Part shown: one piece after another, positions 15,993-21,968 of the stretch
Layout of the letters: the number at the start of each line of letters is the position of its first letter
Position numbering within the stretch: position 1 is the first letter of the stretch
Assembly: GCA_947166655.1 (NCBI GenBank)
Contig: CAMVFC010000016.1
Span: forward strand, 1-39,156
Direction of reading: 5' to 3'
DNA length: 39,156 nucleotides
From: an uncultured Prevotellaceae bacterium
Lineage (GTDB): Bacteria > Bacteroidota > Bacteroidia > Bacteroidales > Bacteroidaceae
Notes under the pieces: model-generated
Database searches by the model: none
What the model was told of the DNA's origin: nothing
The model's input: only the letters and a program-made list of their open reading frames with translations
Position numbers and translations under genes: made by a program

Positions 15993-16922
15993 TTATTGTT
16001 TCAGTTTCTCCCAATAGTTGTTCTGCGAAGGATTGATGCGGAAGAGGATGTCGTAGAGTTTTTCCCTTTCTTCTGAAGAGCCTTTCCCGCTGAAAATGCT
16101 GACAATCTCGTCGCGCTTGAAATCGGTAAACATCTGGGGCAATGAACTGAGGCTCTTGTCTTCATGCGCTTTCTTCAGCAGCTGAAGCGCTTCTGCGACG
16201 GCTGAGCGGGCTGCTTCGGTGTCCTCCGACATGTGATCCAGCCCTTTGCGATAGTAAGCATACTGCAGCTGTCGGAAGGGTTCCATGGCGCCGTCGAGGT
16301 AATCGTTGGCGATGGCAAACCGATTCTTGCTGTCGTCGAAGGCTTTCCAGCCGGCGTAGCCGAGGTTCTCGGCGTTCGAACAGATGTCCAATGCCTGCTG
16401 AATGTAGGTGGTGCCTCCGAGGGGTGCCATGGAGTCCATGTCCATACCTATTATTATATAGGCCCAATAGGCGAGCATCGCGCAGAGGTTGTTGTCGATT
16501 TGCTCGGGATGCCACTCCAGGCGGTCGAACTCTTGGAAGTTGAAGTTGAAGTCTTTGTCGTTGGAATTCCAGACGGTCGACGAATAAGCCGAGCCGTAGA
16601 CAGGTCTGCTGGAGGCGACGAGCAGGGTTGCCTTGAAAGAGTTGTCGGTCTCGGAGTAGGTGCTCACGGTGATGTTGAACGAGCATTGAATCTTCTCGTT
16701 CTCACGGAACTTCATCCCCGTCCAGGCGCGTTCGTTCAGGAACTCCGTGATAGCCTTCTCGAGTGCCTCGAAGACATTGGATTTTGTGTTGGAGACCTGC
16801 GAGCGATTGATGATGACTTTTGCTTTCAGCTCCTGAGCCTGCAACGATGTTGCCGGCAGAGAAGCCGCCAAGAGGGCGATGAACGTCCACCTGCGGAGGT
16901 ATGCAGTCCAGTGTTGTTTCAT
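15993..16922 (-). CDS. DUF4835 family protein (PorD-like)
   Basis: A 309-residue exported protein with a signal peptide ending in SLPATSLQAQ. The mature part starts ELKAKVIINRSQVSNTKSNVFEALEKAITEFLNERAWT and continues CSFNITVSTYSETDNSFKATLLVASSRPVYGSAYSSTVWN and AMLAYWAYIIIGMDMDSMAPLGG, matching DUF4835. In Bacteroidetes this family is commonly found between coaBC and recN, the same order as here, and from memory has been linked to type IX secretion under the name PorD; I cannot verify that link from sequence, and no other T9SS gene is in the window. The start is 2 bp after the coaBC stop. Confidence 0.85.
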   Translation of the reverse strand: MKQHWTAYLRRWTFIALLAASLPATSLQAQELKAKVIINRSQVSNTKSNVFEALEKAITEFLNERAWTGMKFRENEKIQCSFNITVSTYSETDNSFKATLLVASSRPVYGSAYSSTVWNSNDKDFNFNFQEFDRLEWHPEQIDNNLCAMLAYWAYIIIGMDMDSMAPLGGTTYIQQALDICSNAENLGYAGWKAFDDSKNRFAIANDYLDGAMEPFRQLQYAYYRKGLDHMSEDTEAARSAVAEALQLLKKAHEDKSLSSLPQMFTDFKRDEIVSIFSGKGSSEEREKLYDILFRINPSQNNYWEKLKQ

Positions 16923-16924
16923 GC

Positions 16925-18211
16925 TTATAGCAGCGTTGTGAGTCGGTCGATAATATCTTTGGCCACTTCCACCTTGGATTTCAGCGGATAGGCTGTCTCC
17001 GTGTCACGACTGACGATTGTTATCTTATTGGTGTCATAGCGGAAGCCGGCTCCTTCGTCCTGCAGGGAGTTGAGGACGATGAAGTCGAGGTTCTTTCGTT
17101 CCATCTTTTCGCGGGCGTGCTGCAGTTCGTCGTGCGTCTCCAGGGCGAAGCCCACGAGCAGCTTGCGCTTGCCGTCAGCGTCAGCCTTCAGGCCGTCGTT
17201 ATAGCTTCGCTTCATCTCGCCTAAAGCTCGTGCGATGTCCGGCGTGGGGCAGAGGTGAAGTATCAAGTCGTTGCCGACGCGTTTGATTTTCTGCTCGGCC
17301 ACCTGGTCGGGTGTGAAGTCGGCTACCGCCGCACAGAGTATGGCAGAGCGGCACGTCGCATAAAGGTGTGTGGCAGCTTCGTGCATCTCGGCAGCACTCT
17401 CGACTGATGTAATACGGATTTGTCCCGCGGCGGGAGCATCGACAGCCTTGCTGTCCTGATAAGGCATCGCCGGGCGCAGGGGCGTCGGTCCCAGCACCAG
17501 TTCGACCTCTGCTCCCCGACGGGCACACTCCTCGGCCAGGGCGATGCCCATCTTACCGCTGGAGTAGTTGCCGATGAAGCGTACGGGGTCGATGCGCTCG
17601 TAGGTGGGTCCTGCCGTCAGCAGAATGCGCTGTCCTGCCAGAGGCGAGGCTTCCGCAGCCGCATTGGCAGGGTGGGAGGGTGCGTTGAGGGCGCAGAGAA
17701 GGGACTCCACAATCTTCTCCGGTTCTTCCATGCGACCTTTGCCAACGAGATGACTGGCCAGCTCTCCGCTGGCAGGCTCAATGACTGTCACGCCGCGCTG
17801 GCGCAGCAACGAGAGGTTTTCCTGTGTCGAGGGATGTGCCCACATATCCAGATCCATGGCCGGGGCCAGGAAGACCGGGGCTTTCATGGAGAGGTAGGTG
17901 GTGATAAGCATATTGTCAGCGATGCCGTGCGCCATCTTGCCTATGGTAGAAGCGGTGGCGGGAGCGATGAGCATAGCATCGGCCCACAGGCCTAAGCTGA
18001 CATGGCTGTGCCACGTGCCGTCGCGCTGTGAGAAGAAGTCGCTGATGACAGGCTTCGAGGTGAGTGCCGACAAAGTGATGGGAGTGATAAACTCCTTACC
18101 TGCAGGCGTAATGACCACCTGCACTTCATGTCCAGCTTTCACCAGCAGTCGAATGATGGAACATGCTTTGTAGGCAGCGATGCTACCTGTGATTCCGAGG
18201 ACGATATTCAT
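16925..18211 (-). CDS. coaBC: Bifunctional CoaBC (PPC decarboxylase / PPC synthetase)
   Basis: A 428-residue fusion read from ATG 18211 (MNIVLGITGSIAAYKACSIIRLL); the open frame upstream to 18247 overlaps the exonuclease gene and is not family-like. CoaC domain (1-~180): flavin-dependent decarboxylation of phosphopantothenoylcysteine, with the GTWHSHVSLG histidine, LIAPATASTIGKMAHG and the substrate-binding LAPAMDLDMW. CoaB domain (~195-428): CTP-dependent ligation of phosphopantothenate and cysteine, with LLTAGPTYERIDPVRFIGNYSSGKMG and EQKIKR. In E. coli the CoaC proton donor is Cys in ACGDIGPGRM; here the aligned stretch is LASHLVGKGRM, with Ser in the position next to Ala. The gene makes coenzyme A precursors. 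Confidence 0.95.
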   Translation of the reverse strand: MNIVLGITGSIAAYKACSIIRLLVKAGHEVQVVITPAGKEFITPITLSALTSKPVISDFFSQRDGTWHSHVSLGLWADAMLIAPATASTIGKMAHGIADNMLITTYLSMKAPVFLAPAMDLDMWAHPSTQENLSLLRQRGVTVIEPASGELASHLVGKGRMEEPEKIVESLLCALNAPSHPANAAAEASPLAGQRILLTAGPTYERIDPVRFIGNYSSGKMGIALAEECARRGAEVELVLGPTPLRPAMPYQDSKAVDAPAAGQIRITSVESAAEMHEAATHLYATCRSAILCAAVADFTPDQVAEQKIKRVGNDLILHLCPTPDIARALGEMKRSYNDGLKADADGKRKLLVGFALETHDELQHAREKMERKNLDFIVLNSLQDEGAGFRYDTNKITIVSRDTETAYPLKSKVEVAKDIIDRLTTLL

Positions 18212-18224
18212 CGATGGAGTGTGT

Positions 18225-19004
18225 TTAAGGATGGCGCAGGGCAGCATGTTTCAGGGCGACTTCCGTGAGAACCTGTTTCGTGTCGCGGGGAAAGTCTCCT
18301 TGTTGCATCCAGCTATAGTAGCTGGGGTCGTGGCGCAGAACATCGGCCACGAGCCTGCCCTTGTATTTACCGAAGTTGAAAACTTCGCGTCCCTGCTCGT
18401 CATAGACGATGCGTCCGGCATAGTCCACGTTGTTTGTGCGGCGCGAGAAATCGGCCAGGAAGTCAGTGTCGTTCTGCAGCTCGTTGGTGTAATGGTCTAG
18501 CTGTGCACACAGCACCTCGTATGTGGCGCGCGTATCGGCCAATGCGGTATGGGCGTCCGTCAGGTCTTTATGGCAATAGAACTGATAAGCGGCAGACAGC
18601 GTGCGCCGTTCCAGCTTATGGTAGATGTTCTGCACGTCGATGCTGCGCCCCTTGCGCAGGTCAGCATTGATGCCGGCCCTCAGGAACTCCTCTGCCAGGA
18701 GCGGGATGTCGAAGTGATTGGAATTGAAGCCTCCGAAGTCACAATCTTTGATAAATGCGTGGATGTCCTCGGCGACATCCTTGAAGGTGGGGCAGTCGGC
18801 CACATCCTTGTCGTAGATGCCGTGCACGGCAGAGGCCTCGCTCGGGATGTGAATCGTGGGGTTGATGCGCATCACCTTTTCTTCCTCGTGACCGTCGGGA
18901 TGGACTTTCAGCAGACAGATCTCGACGATACGGTCCTTGACGACGTCCACGCCGGTGGTCTCGAGGTCGAAGAAGACAATGGGGCGTTTCAGGTTGAGTC
19001 TCAT
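18225..19004 (-). CDS. DEDDh 3'-5' exonuclease (DnaQ/PolC epsilon-like)
   Basis: A 259-residue protein with an RNase T/DnaQ exonuclease domain in residues ~1-175: exo I FFDLETTGVD (D13, E15), exo II FGGFNSNHFDIPLL, and exo III LTDAHTALADTRATYEVL, the H-x4-D of the DEDDh class. A C-terminal ~70-residue extension contains YDEQGREVFNFGKYKGRLVADVLRHDPSYYSWMQQGDFP, a segment seen in other DnaQ-like Bacteroidetes exonucleases. It lies 5 bp after dnaN, so it is co-expressed with the sliding clamp; a proofreading or repair role at the replisome is plausible. No obvious QLxLF clamp-binding peptide is visible. Single-strand trimming outside replication is the alternative. Confidence 0.92.
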   Translation of the reverse strand: MRLNLKRPIVFFDLETTGVDVVKDRIVEICLLKVHPDGHEEEKVMRINPTIHIPSEASAVHGIYDKDVADCPTFKDVAEDIHAFIKDCDFGGFNSNHFDIPLLAEEFLRAGINADLRKGRSIDVQNIYHKLERRTLSAAYQFYCHKDLTDAHTALADTRATYEVLCAQLDHYTNELQNDTDFLADFSRRTNNVDYAGRIVYDEQGREVFNFGKYKGRLVADVLRHDPSYYSWMQQGDFPRDTKQVLTEVALKHAALRHP

Positions 19005-19009
19005 TCGCC

Positions 19010-20134
19010 TTAGTCGTTAAGCATCATGGGCATGAGCAGCATGAGGATTTCCTGATTCTCTTTCTGCTCGGCAGGAGTGATCAGTCCGGCACGGCCCGGG
19101 TCGGCCAGTTCGAATACGACTTCCGAGCTGTCCAGGTTGTTGAGGATGTCCAGGAGCAGGGTGCCCTTGAAGCCGATGTTCATGGCGGGCGCATCGTATT
19201 CGCATATCAGACGCTCCTCGGCAGAGGTCGAGTAGTCGACGTCCTGTCCGCTGATGGTCAGTTGGTCTTTCTTGAAGGCCAGCTTCACCTGTGCGCTGCT
19301 CTGGCTGGAGAAGACGAGGATGCGCTTCAGTGCAGAGACGAGGGCGAGGCGGTCGATGGTGGCGCGGTAGGGGTTGTTCTGCGGAATGACGCTGTTGTAG
19401 TTAGGATAGCGTCCGTCGATGAGACGGCAGGTGAGGGTGAAGTCGGCCGTCTGGATCTGCGCCAGCTTATCGTTGAAGGTCAGCGTGGCCAGGTCTTCGC
19501 CTTTCTGCAGCAAGCCCTTCAGGATATTGGCAGGTTTCTTGGGCAGGATGAATCCCATCTGCGTGTCGCTCTTCACAGTGAAGTTCTTGTCGCGCACCAG
19601 CTTACGGCCATCAGTGCCCACGAAGATCAGGCAGTCGGGGGTGAAGTCGAAGTAGATACCAGTCATGACGGGACGGATCTCATCGTCGGCTGTGGCGAAG
19701 ATGCTGTGGTTGATTCCCGTGAGCAGAACGTTCTGCCCAATCTCGTGGCGCGCGATGTTGCCGTCCATCTGGTGGGGTACGGGATATTCGTCGGCACGTT
19801 CGCCCACGATGTTGAACGAACCATTCTGGTACTCTCCGTGGATTTCCATCGTGTCGAGGTTGACACCGAGCGTGATGGGCTGGTCGGAAATCTCCTTCAG
19901 GGAGTCGAGGATGGTCTTCGCTTTAATGCAGAAGCGTGCGTTCTGGTCGGCCTCTATCAGTTCGAGACTGGTGACGAGCGTCGTCTCGCTATCGGATGCC
20001 GTAACGGACATCTGCTGCCCATCGATTTCGAACAGGATGCAGTCGAGGATAGGAAAGGAGTTCTTGCTGTTGAGCACTCGGTTGATAGAGGTGAGGCGGC
20101 TGAAGAGTTGCGCGCTGGATACTTTTAGTTTCAT
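19010..20134 (-). CDS. dnaN: DNA polymerase III subunit beta (sliding clamp)
   Basis: A 374-residue beta clamp of standard length with the three-domain arrangement: MKLKVSSAQLFSRLTSINRVLNSKNSFPILDCILFEI, then SFNIVGERADEYPV, TGIYFDFTPDCLIFVGTDGRKLV and SRLIDGRYPNY-like CRLIDGRYPNYNSVIPQN, ending MLLMPMMLND, which corresponds to the MPM(R/M)L tail of other clamps. It forms a dimeric ring that tethers polymerases and other partners to DNA. Here dnaN heads a ten-gene operon instead of following dnaA as in many bacteria. It has a near-consensus promoter (20198-20229) and a leader of about 60 nt containing a small hairpin. Confidence 0.97.
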   Translation of the reverse strand: MKLKVSSAQLFSRLTSINRVLNSKNSFPILDCILFEIDGQQMSVTASDSETTLVTSLELIEADQNARFCIKAKTILDSLKEISDQPITLGVNLDTMEIHGEYQNGSFNIVGERADEYPVPHQMDGNIARHEIGQNVLLTGINHSIFATADDEIRPVMTGIYFDFTPDCLIFVGTDGRKLVRDKNFTVKSDTQMGFILPKKPANILKGLLQKGEDLATLTFNDKLAQIQTADFTLTCRLIDGRYPNYNSVIPQNNPYRATIDRLALVSALKRILVFSSQSSAQVKLAFKKDQLTISGQDVDYSTSAEERLICEYDAPAMNIGFKGTLLLDILNNLDSSEVVFELADPGRAGLITPAEQKENQEILMLLMPMMLND

Positions 20135-20166
20135 ATAGGAAAAAAATTTTTATTGTTGTCAGCATT

Positions 20167-20186
20167 GGGCTAAGACAGAATAGCCC
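20167..20186 (-). promoter_or_regulatory. Hairpin in the dnaN leader
   Basis: On the minus strand GGGCTA-TTCTGTCT-TAGCCC forms a 6-bp stem with an 8-nt loop, 32 nt before the dnaN ATG and just after the predicted transcript start. It is followed by AT-rich sequence but no U-tract directly after the stem, so it is not a terminator. A role in mRNA stability or translation control is only a guess. Confidence 0.4.
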
Positions 20187-20197
20187 TTAAAACCGAG

Positions 20198-20229
20198 CAA
20201 AGATAGTGATTTTCGTTCATGCGCGCAAA
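20198..20229 (-). promoter_or_regulatory. Bacteroidetes promoter for the dnaN operon (TTTG-N20-TATCTTTG)
   Basis: On the minus strand a -33 TTTG (20229-20226) is separated by exactly 20 bp from a -7 box TATCTTTG (20205-20198). Both elements and the spacing fit the Bacteroidetes primary sigma consensus, making this one of the two best promoter matches in the window. The start site would be near 20193. Confidence 0.8.
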
Positions 20230-20268
20230 ATTTTCTCCCTAAAATTAGCAAAAGCGGCGGGAAAGTCC

Positions 20269-20276
20269 TACTTTTG
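20269..20276 (+). promoter_or_regulatory. Bacteroidetes -7 box (TACTTTTG) for the DUF3127 gene
   Basis: TACTTTTG matches TAnnTTTG and is divergent from the dnaN promoter, with the two -7 boxes about 63 bp apart. No strong TTTG is found 19-21 bp upstream. The leader would be about 50 nt. Confidence 0.55.
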
Positions 20277-20328
20277 CAACGCTTTTTGGCAAATGACGCA
20301 ATTCTTAACCCTATAAAATAAGACTCTC

Positions 20329-20784
20329 ATGGAGATTTCTGGAAAGATTATTACTGTATTGCCCGAGCGTGGAGGCGTGTCCCAGCGCTCCGGCTCAGAG
20401 TGGAAAGTGGCCAGCTATGTCATTGAGACCTTGGAGCAGTATCCTAAGAAGTGCTGTTTCGAGGTCTTCGGCACCGACCGTATCGCCCAGCTCAACATCC
20501 AGGCTGGTCAGATGCTGACGGTCAGTGTGGACATCGATGCTCACGAGTACAACGGCCGCTGGTACAATCAGATCCGTGCGTGGAAGGCTGTCCCCTACGA
20601 TCCTAACGCCCCTGTGGCTCCTGCTGCCGATCCTGCAGCGGCTCCCTTTGCGGCTCCTGCCGCTCCCTTCGGCGCGCCTGCAGCCCCTGCTGCCGCTCCG
20701 TTCCCGCCTGCACAGCCCGGTGCCGACGCACCCGCTGCTGCCCCGGCCTTCGGCGGAGAGAGCACGGACGACCTGCCCTTCTAG
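20329..20784 (+). CDS. DUF3127 domain protein, SSB-like with DDLPF tail
   Basis: A 151-residue protein. Residues 1-~88 form the DUF3127 domain (MEISGKIITVLPERGGVSQRSG, VASYVIETLEQYPKKCCFEVFG, VSVDIDAHEYNGRWYNQIRAWKA), an OB-fold-like pattern resembling single-strand DNA-binding proteins: WKVASYVIET and NGRWYNQIRAW align with typical SSB strands. Residues 90-140 are an Ala/Pro-rich linker, and the end is STDDLPF, very like the acidic DDDIPF tip through which SSB recruits repair proteins. It is not the usual SSB sequence; DNA binding and partner recruitment are inferred. It is divergent from dnaN, with 194 bp between the starts. The linker is highly biased toward GCC/GCT/CCT codons. Confidence 0.88.
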   Translation: MEISGKIITVLPERGGVSQRSGSEWKVASYVIETLEQYPKKCCFEVFGTDRIAQLNIQAGQMLTVSVDIDAHEYNGRWYNQIRAWKAVPYDPNAPVAPAADPAAAPFAAPAAPFGAPAAPAAAPFPPAQPGADAPAAAPAFGGESTDDLPF

Positions 20785-20921
20785 GGCTTACCCGCAGAGA
20801 CGAGACGTCACACCCGCGCGGGGTGGCGCCATGTGGCCATGTCACCAATGCCTCAGACGTCTGCGTAAAAACTGTCATGGGGCCAGCCAATAGTGCCCCA
20901 TAGACCGGAAAAATGGTTCTT

Positions 20922-20994
20922 AGGCTCTGATAAGAGTGACCGTTTGACCTGTGTATAATGGCTCTTGGTCAGATGATGTCGGTCCTATCAGCCT
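20922..20994 (+). ncRNA. Candidate structured RNA downstream of the DUF3127 gene
   Basis: Four short helices nest in one long imperfect stem: AGGC (20922-20925) with GCCT (20991-20994), TGATA (20928-20932) with TATCA (20986-20990), GACCG (20938-20942) with CGGTC (20980-20984), and TGACC (20945-20949) with GGTCA (20967-20971), closing a 17-nt loop. It is followed 12 bp later by a strong terminator. No Bacteroidetes promoter box is evident directly upstream, so it may be part of the DUF3127 3' UTR or a processed sRNA. No known RNA family was recognised. Confidence 0.4.
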
Positions 20995-21006
20995 GCTGAT
21001 AAAAGA

Positions 21007-21047
21007 AGAGACTCTGCCGTTTCAACTCGGCGGAGTCTCTGCTTTTT
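21007..21047 (+). terminator. Intrinsic terminator downstream of the DUF3127 gene
   Basis: AGAGACTCTGCCG (21007-21019) and CGGCGGAGTCTCT (21028-21040) form a 13-bp stem with one G-U pair and an 8-nt loop, followed by GCTTTTT. This is a strong rho-independent terminator for plus-strand transcription, 222 bp after the DUF3127 stop, implying an unusually long 3' UTR. Confidence 0.9.
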
Positions 21048-21066
21048 CGACTTAGTTTGAGCTTTT

Positions 21067-21260
21067 CTGCCCGTCGGCCCTGACGATCAGCTTGTGAACG
21101 AAGACTCTTCTGCCCGTCGGCTCTGACAGTTTACTGAAATGCTCAGGTTCATCTGCCCGTCTGCTGTGACAAAAATTCTTGAATGCTCAGACTAATCCGC
21201 CCGCCAGGGGAAGGGGAGTTGCTAAATTCATCAGCCAGAAATGCCCGTCGGCCCTGGCTG
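21067..21260 (+). repeat. Five degenerate repeats with a 43/44-bp period, core CTGCCCGTCGGCYCTGAC
   Basis: Core copies start at 21067 (CTGCCCGTCGGCCCTGAC), 21110 (one change), 21153 (CTGCCCGTCTGCTGTGAC), 21197 (CCGCCCGCCAGGG, decayed) and 21241 (ATGCCCGTCGGCCCTGGC). Spacings are 43, 43, 44 and 44 bp. The segments between cores are partly alike (TGAAATGCTCAG and TTGAATGCTCAG before copies 3 and 4), so the whole unit, not just the core, is repeated. Confidence 0.8.
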
Positions 21261-21285
21261 TACGGGATGATTCATTTAAGCCTTG

Positions 21286-21357
21286 AGTTTGTTCCATCGT
21301 GATGGAACCATCGTTCCATGGTGATGGAACCATCGTTCCATCGTGATGGAACAAACT
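21286..21357. repeat. Triple-palindrome element, copy B
   Basis: Three 18-bp palindromes at 21291-21308, 21313-21330 (GTTCCATGGTGATGGAAC, one C-to-G change) and 21335-21352 are separated by CATC. The flanks AGTTT (21286-21290) and AAACT (21353-21357) are exact reverse complements, so the whole 72 bp is one large dyad. It begins 52 bp after the FHA stop on the minus strand. The twin is at 9880-9951. Confidence 0.95.
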
Positions 21358-21409
21358 ATTTGCTTTGGGGATTTTGCTTTTTCTGTCTGCTGACCCTACC
21401 GGGAAAACC

Positions 21410-21937
21410 TTACTTGGCGGGTCGTTCGTCGGCGGTAGTTTCTTCATCCTCGCAGCCGGCAGCCCGTAGAATCATGGTCGTGGCGCCGATGGTGATGATG
21501 GTGCCGTCCTCGATGCGCAGGCGGTCGTTGTCGCGGAGAATGGTGTTTCCGACAAAGGTGCCTGTGCCTGAGGGGGCGTCGCGCAGCGTGTAGAGAAGCT
21601 GGCCGTGGCGGTTGCGACTGACGTTAATGATGCAGTGCGTCGTGTCCACGCTGGGGTCCACGGTCTCGATGGGGGTGTTGATGTTTGTGCCGGGCACGTG
21701 ACGTCCGATGACGTTCTCGCCCATCTGCAGTGACAGTTCCTGGCGAAAATGAAAAACGTTCTCGATGACGATGAGCCGGCCGAAGTCCTCTTTCTTTTCC
21801 GGCTGGGCCGTGCCGATGCGGATGCCGAACTGTCGGCGGCAGGCGGGGCATTCAAAAACGAGAAGCTGACCTTCGACGTAACGGGTTTCGTCGAAGGTGA
21901 TGCGTTCACCACATTTGGGGCATTTGATTTTCTTCAT
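21410..21937 (-). CDS. Zinc-ribbon FHA domain protein
   Basis: A 175-residue cytoplasmic protein read from ATG 21937 (MKKIKCPKCGERITF). Residues 6-38 form a zinc ribbon with two CPxC pairs (CPKCG and CPACR). Residues ~60-160 form an FHA domain: ENVIGRHVPGTNINTPIETVDPSVDTTHCIINV, then LLYTLRDAPSGTGTFVGNTIL and RIEDGTIITIGATTMILR. The GR, the TTH region, SGTGTFVGN and the final hydrophobic strand follow the FHA pattern, but SxxH is DTTH here and N of the usual NGT is replaced, so phosphothreonine binding may be altered. A small acidic tail follows. It lies 31 bp after the HU/SPOR gene, in the same orientation, and is followed by the triple-palindrome element, with no other terminator visible. 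Confidence 0.85.
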   Translation of the reverse strand: MKKIKCPKCGERITFDETRYVEGQLLVFECPACRRQFGIRIGTAQPEKKEDFGRLIVIENVFHFRQELSLQMGENVIGRHVPGTNINTPIETVDPSVDTTHCIINVSRNRHGQLLYTLRDAPSGTGTFVGNTILRDNDRLRIEDGTIITIGATTMILRAAGCEDEETTADERPAK

Positions 21938-21968
21938 TCCTGTTGACTGGTGCAGCACGAAGCCTGCG

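Larger units (their letters stand above)
20785..21409. other. 625-bp convergent intergenic region with several non-coding elements
   Basis: No gene is supported here. In order it holds: a short hairpin (ATGGGGC 20877-20883 with GCCCCAT 20895-20901); a long imperfect stem (20922-20994); an intrinsic terminator (21007-21047); five degenerate 43/44-bp repeats (21067-~21260); and the triple-palindrome element (21286-21357). A self-complementary CAGACGTCTG occurs at 20854-20863. The FHA gene (minus) ends at 21410. Confidence 0.75.

Noticed and set aside
20622..20750. Ala/Pro-rich end of the DUF3127 gene as a sign of frameshift or spurious extension
   Set aside because: The frame stays open to a conserved-looking DDLPF terminus, so the biased stretch is a linker, not a misread frame.
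21067..21260. A small CRISPR-like array (regular 43/44-bp spacing)
   Set aside because: The cores diverge strongly (copy 4 is barely recognisable), the intervals resemble each other instead of being unique, and no cas gene or leader is in the window.
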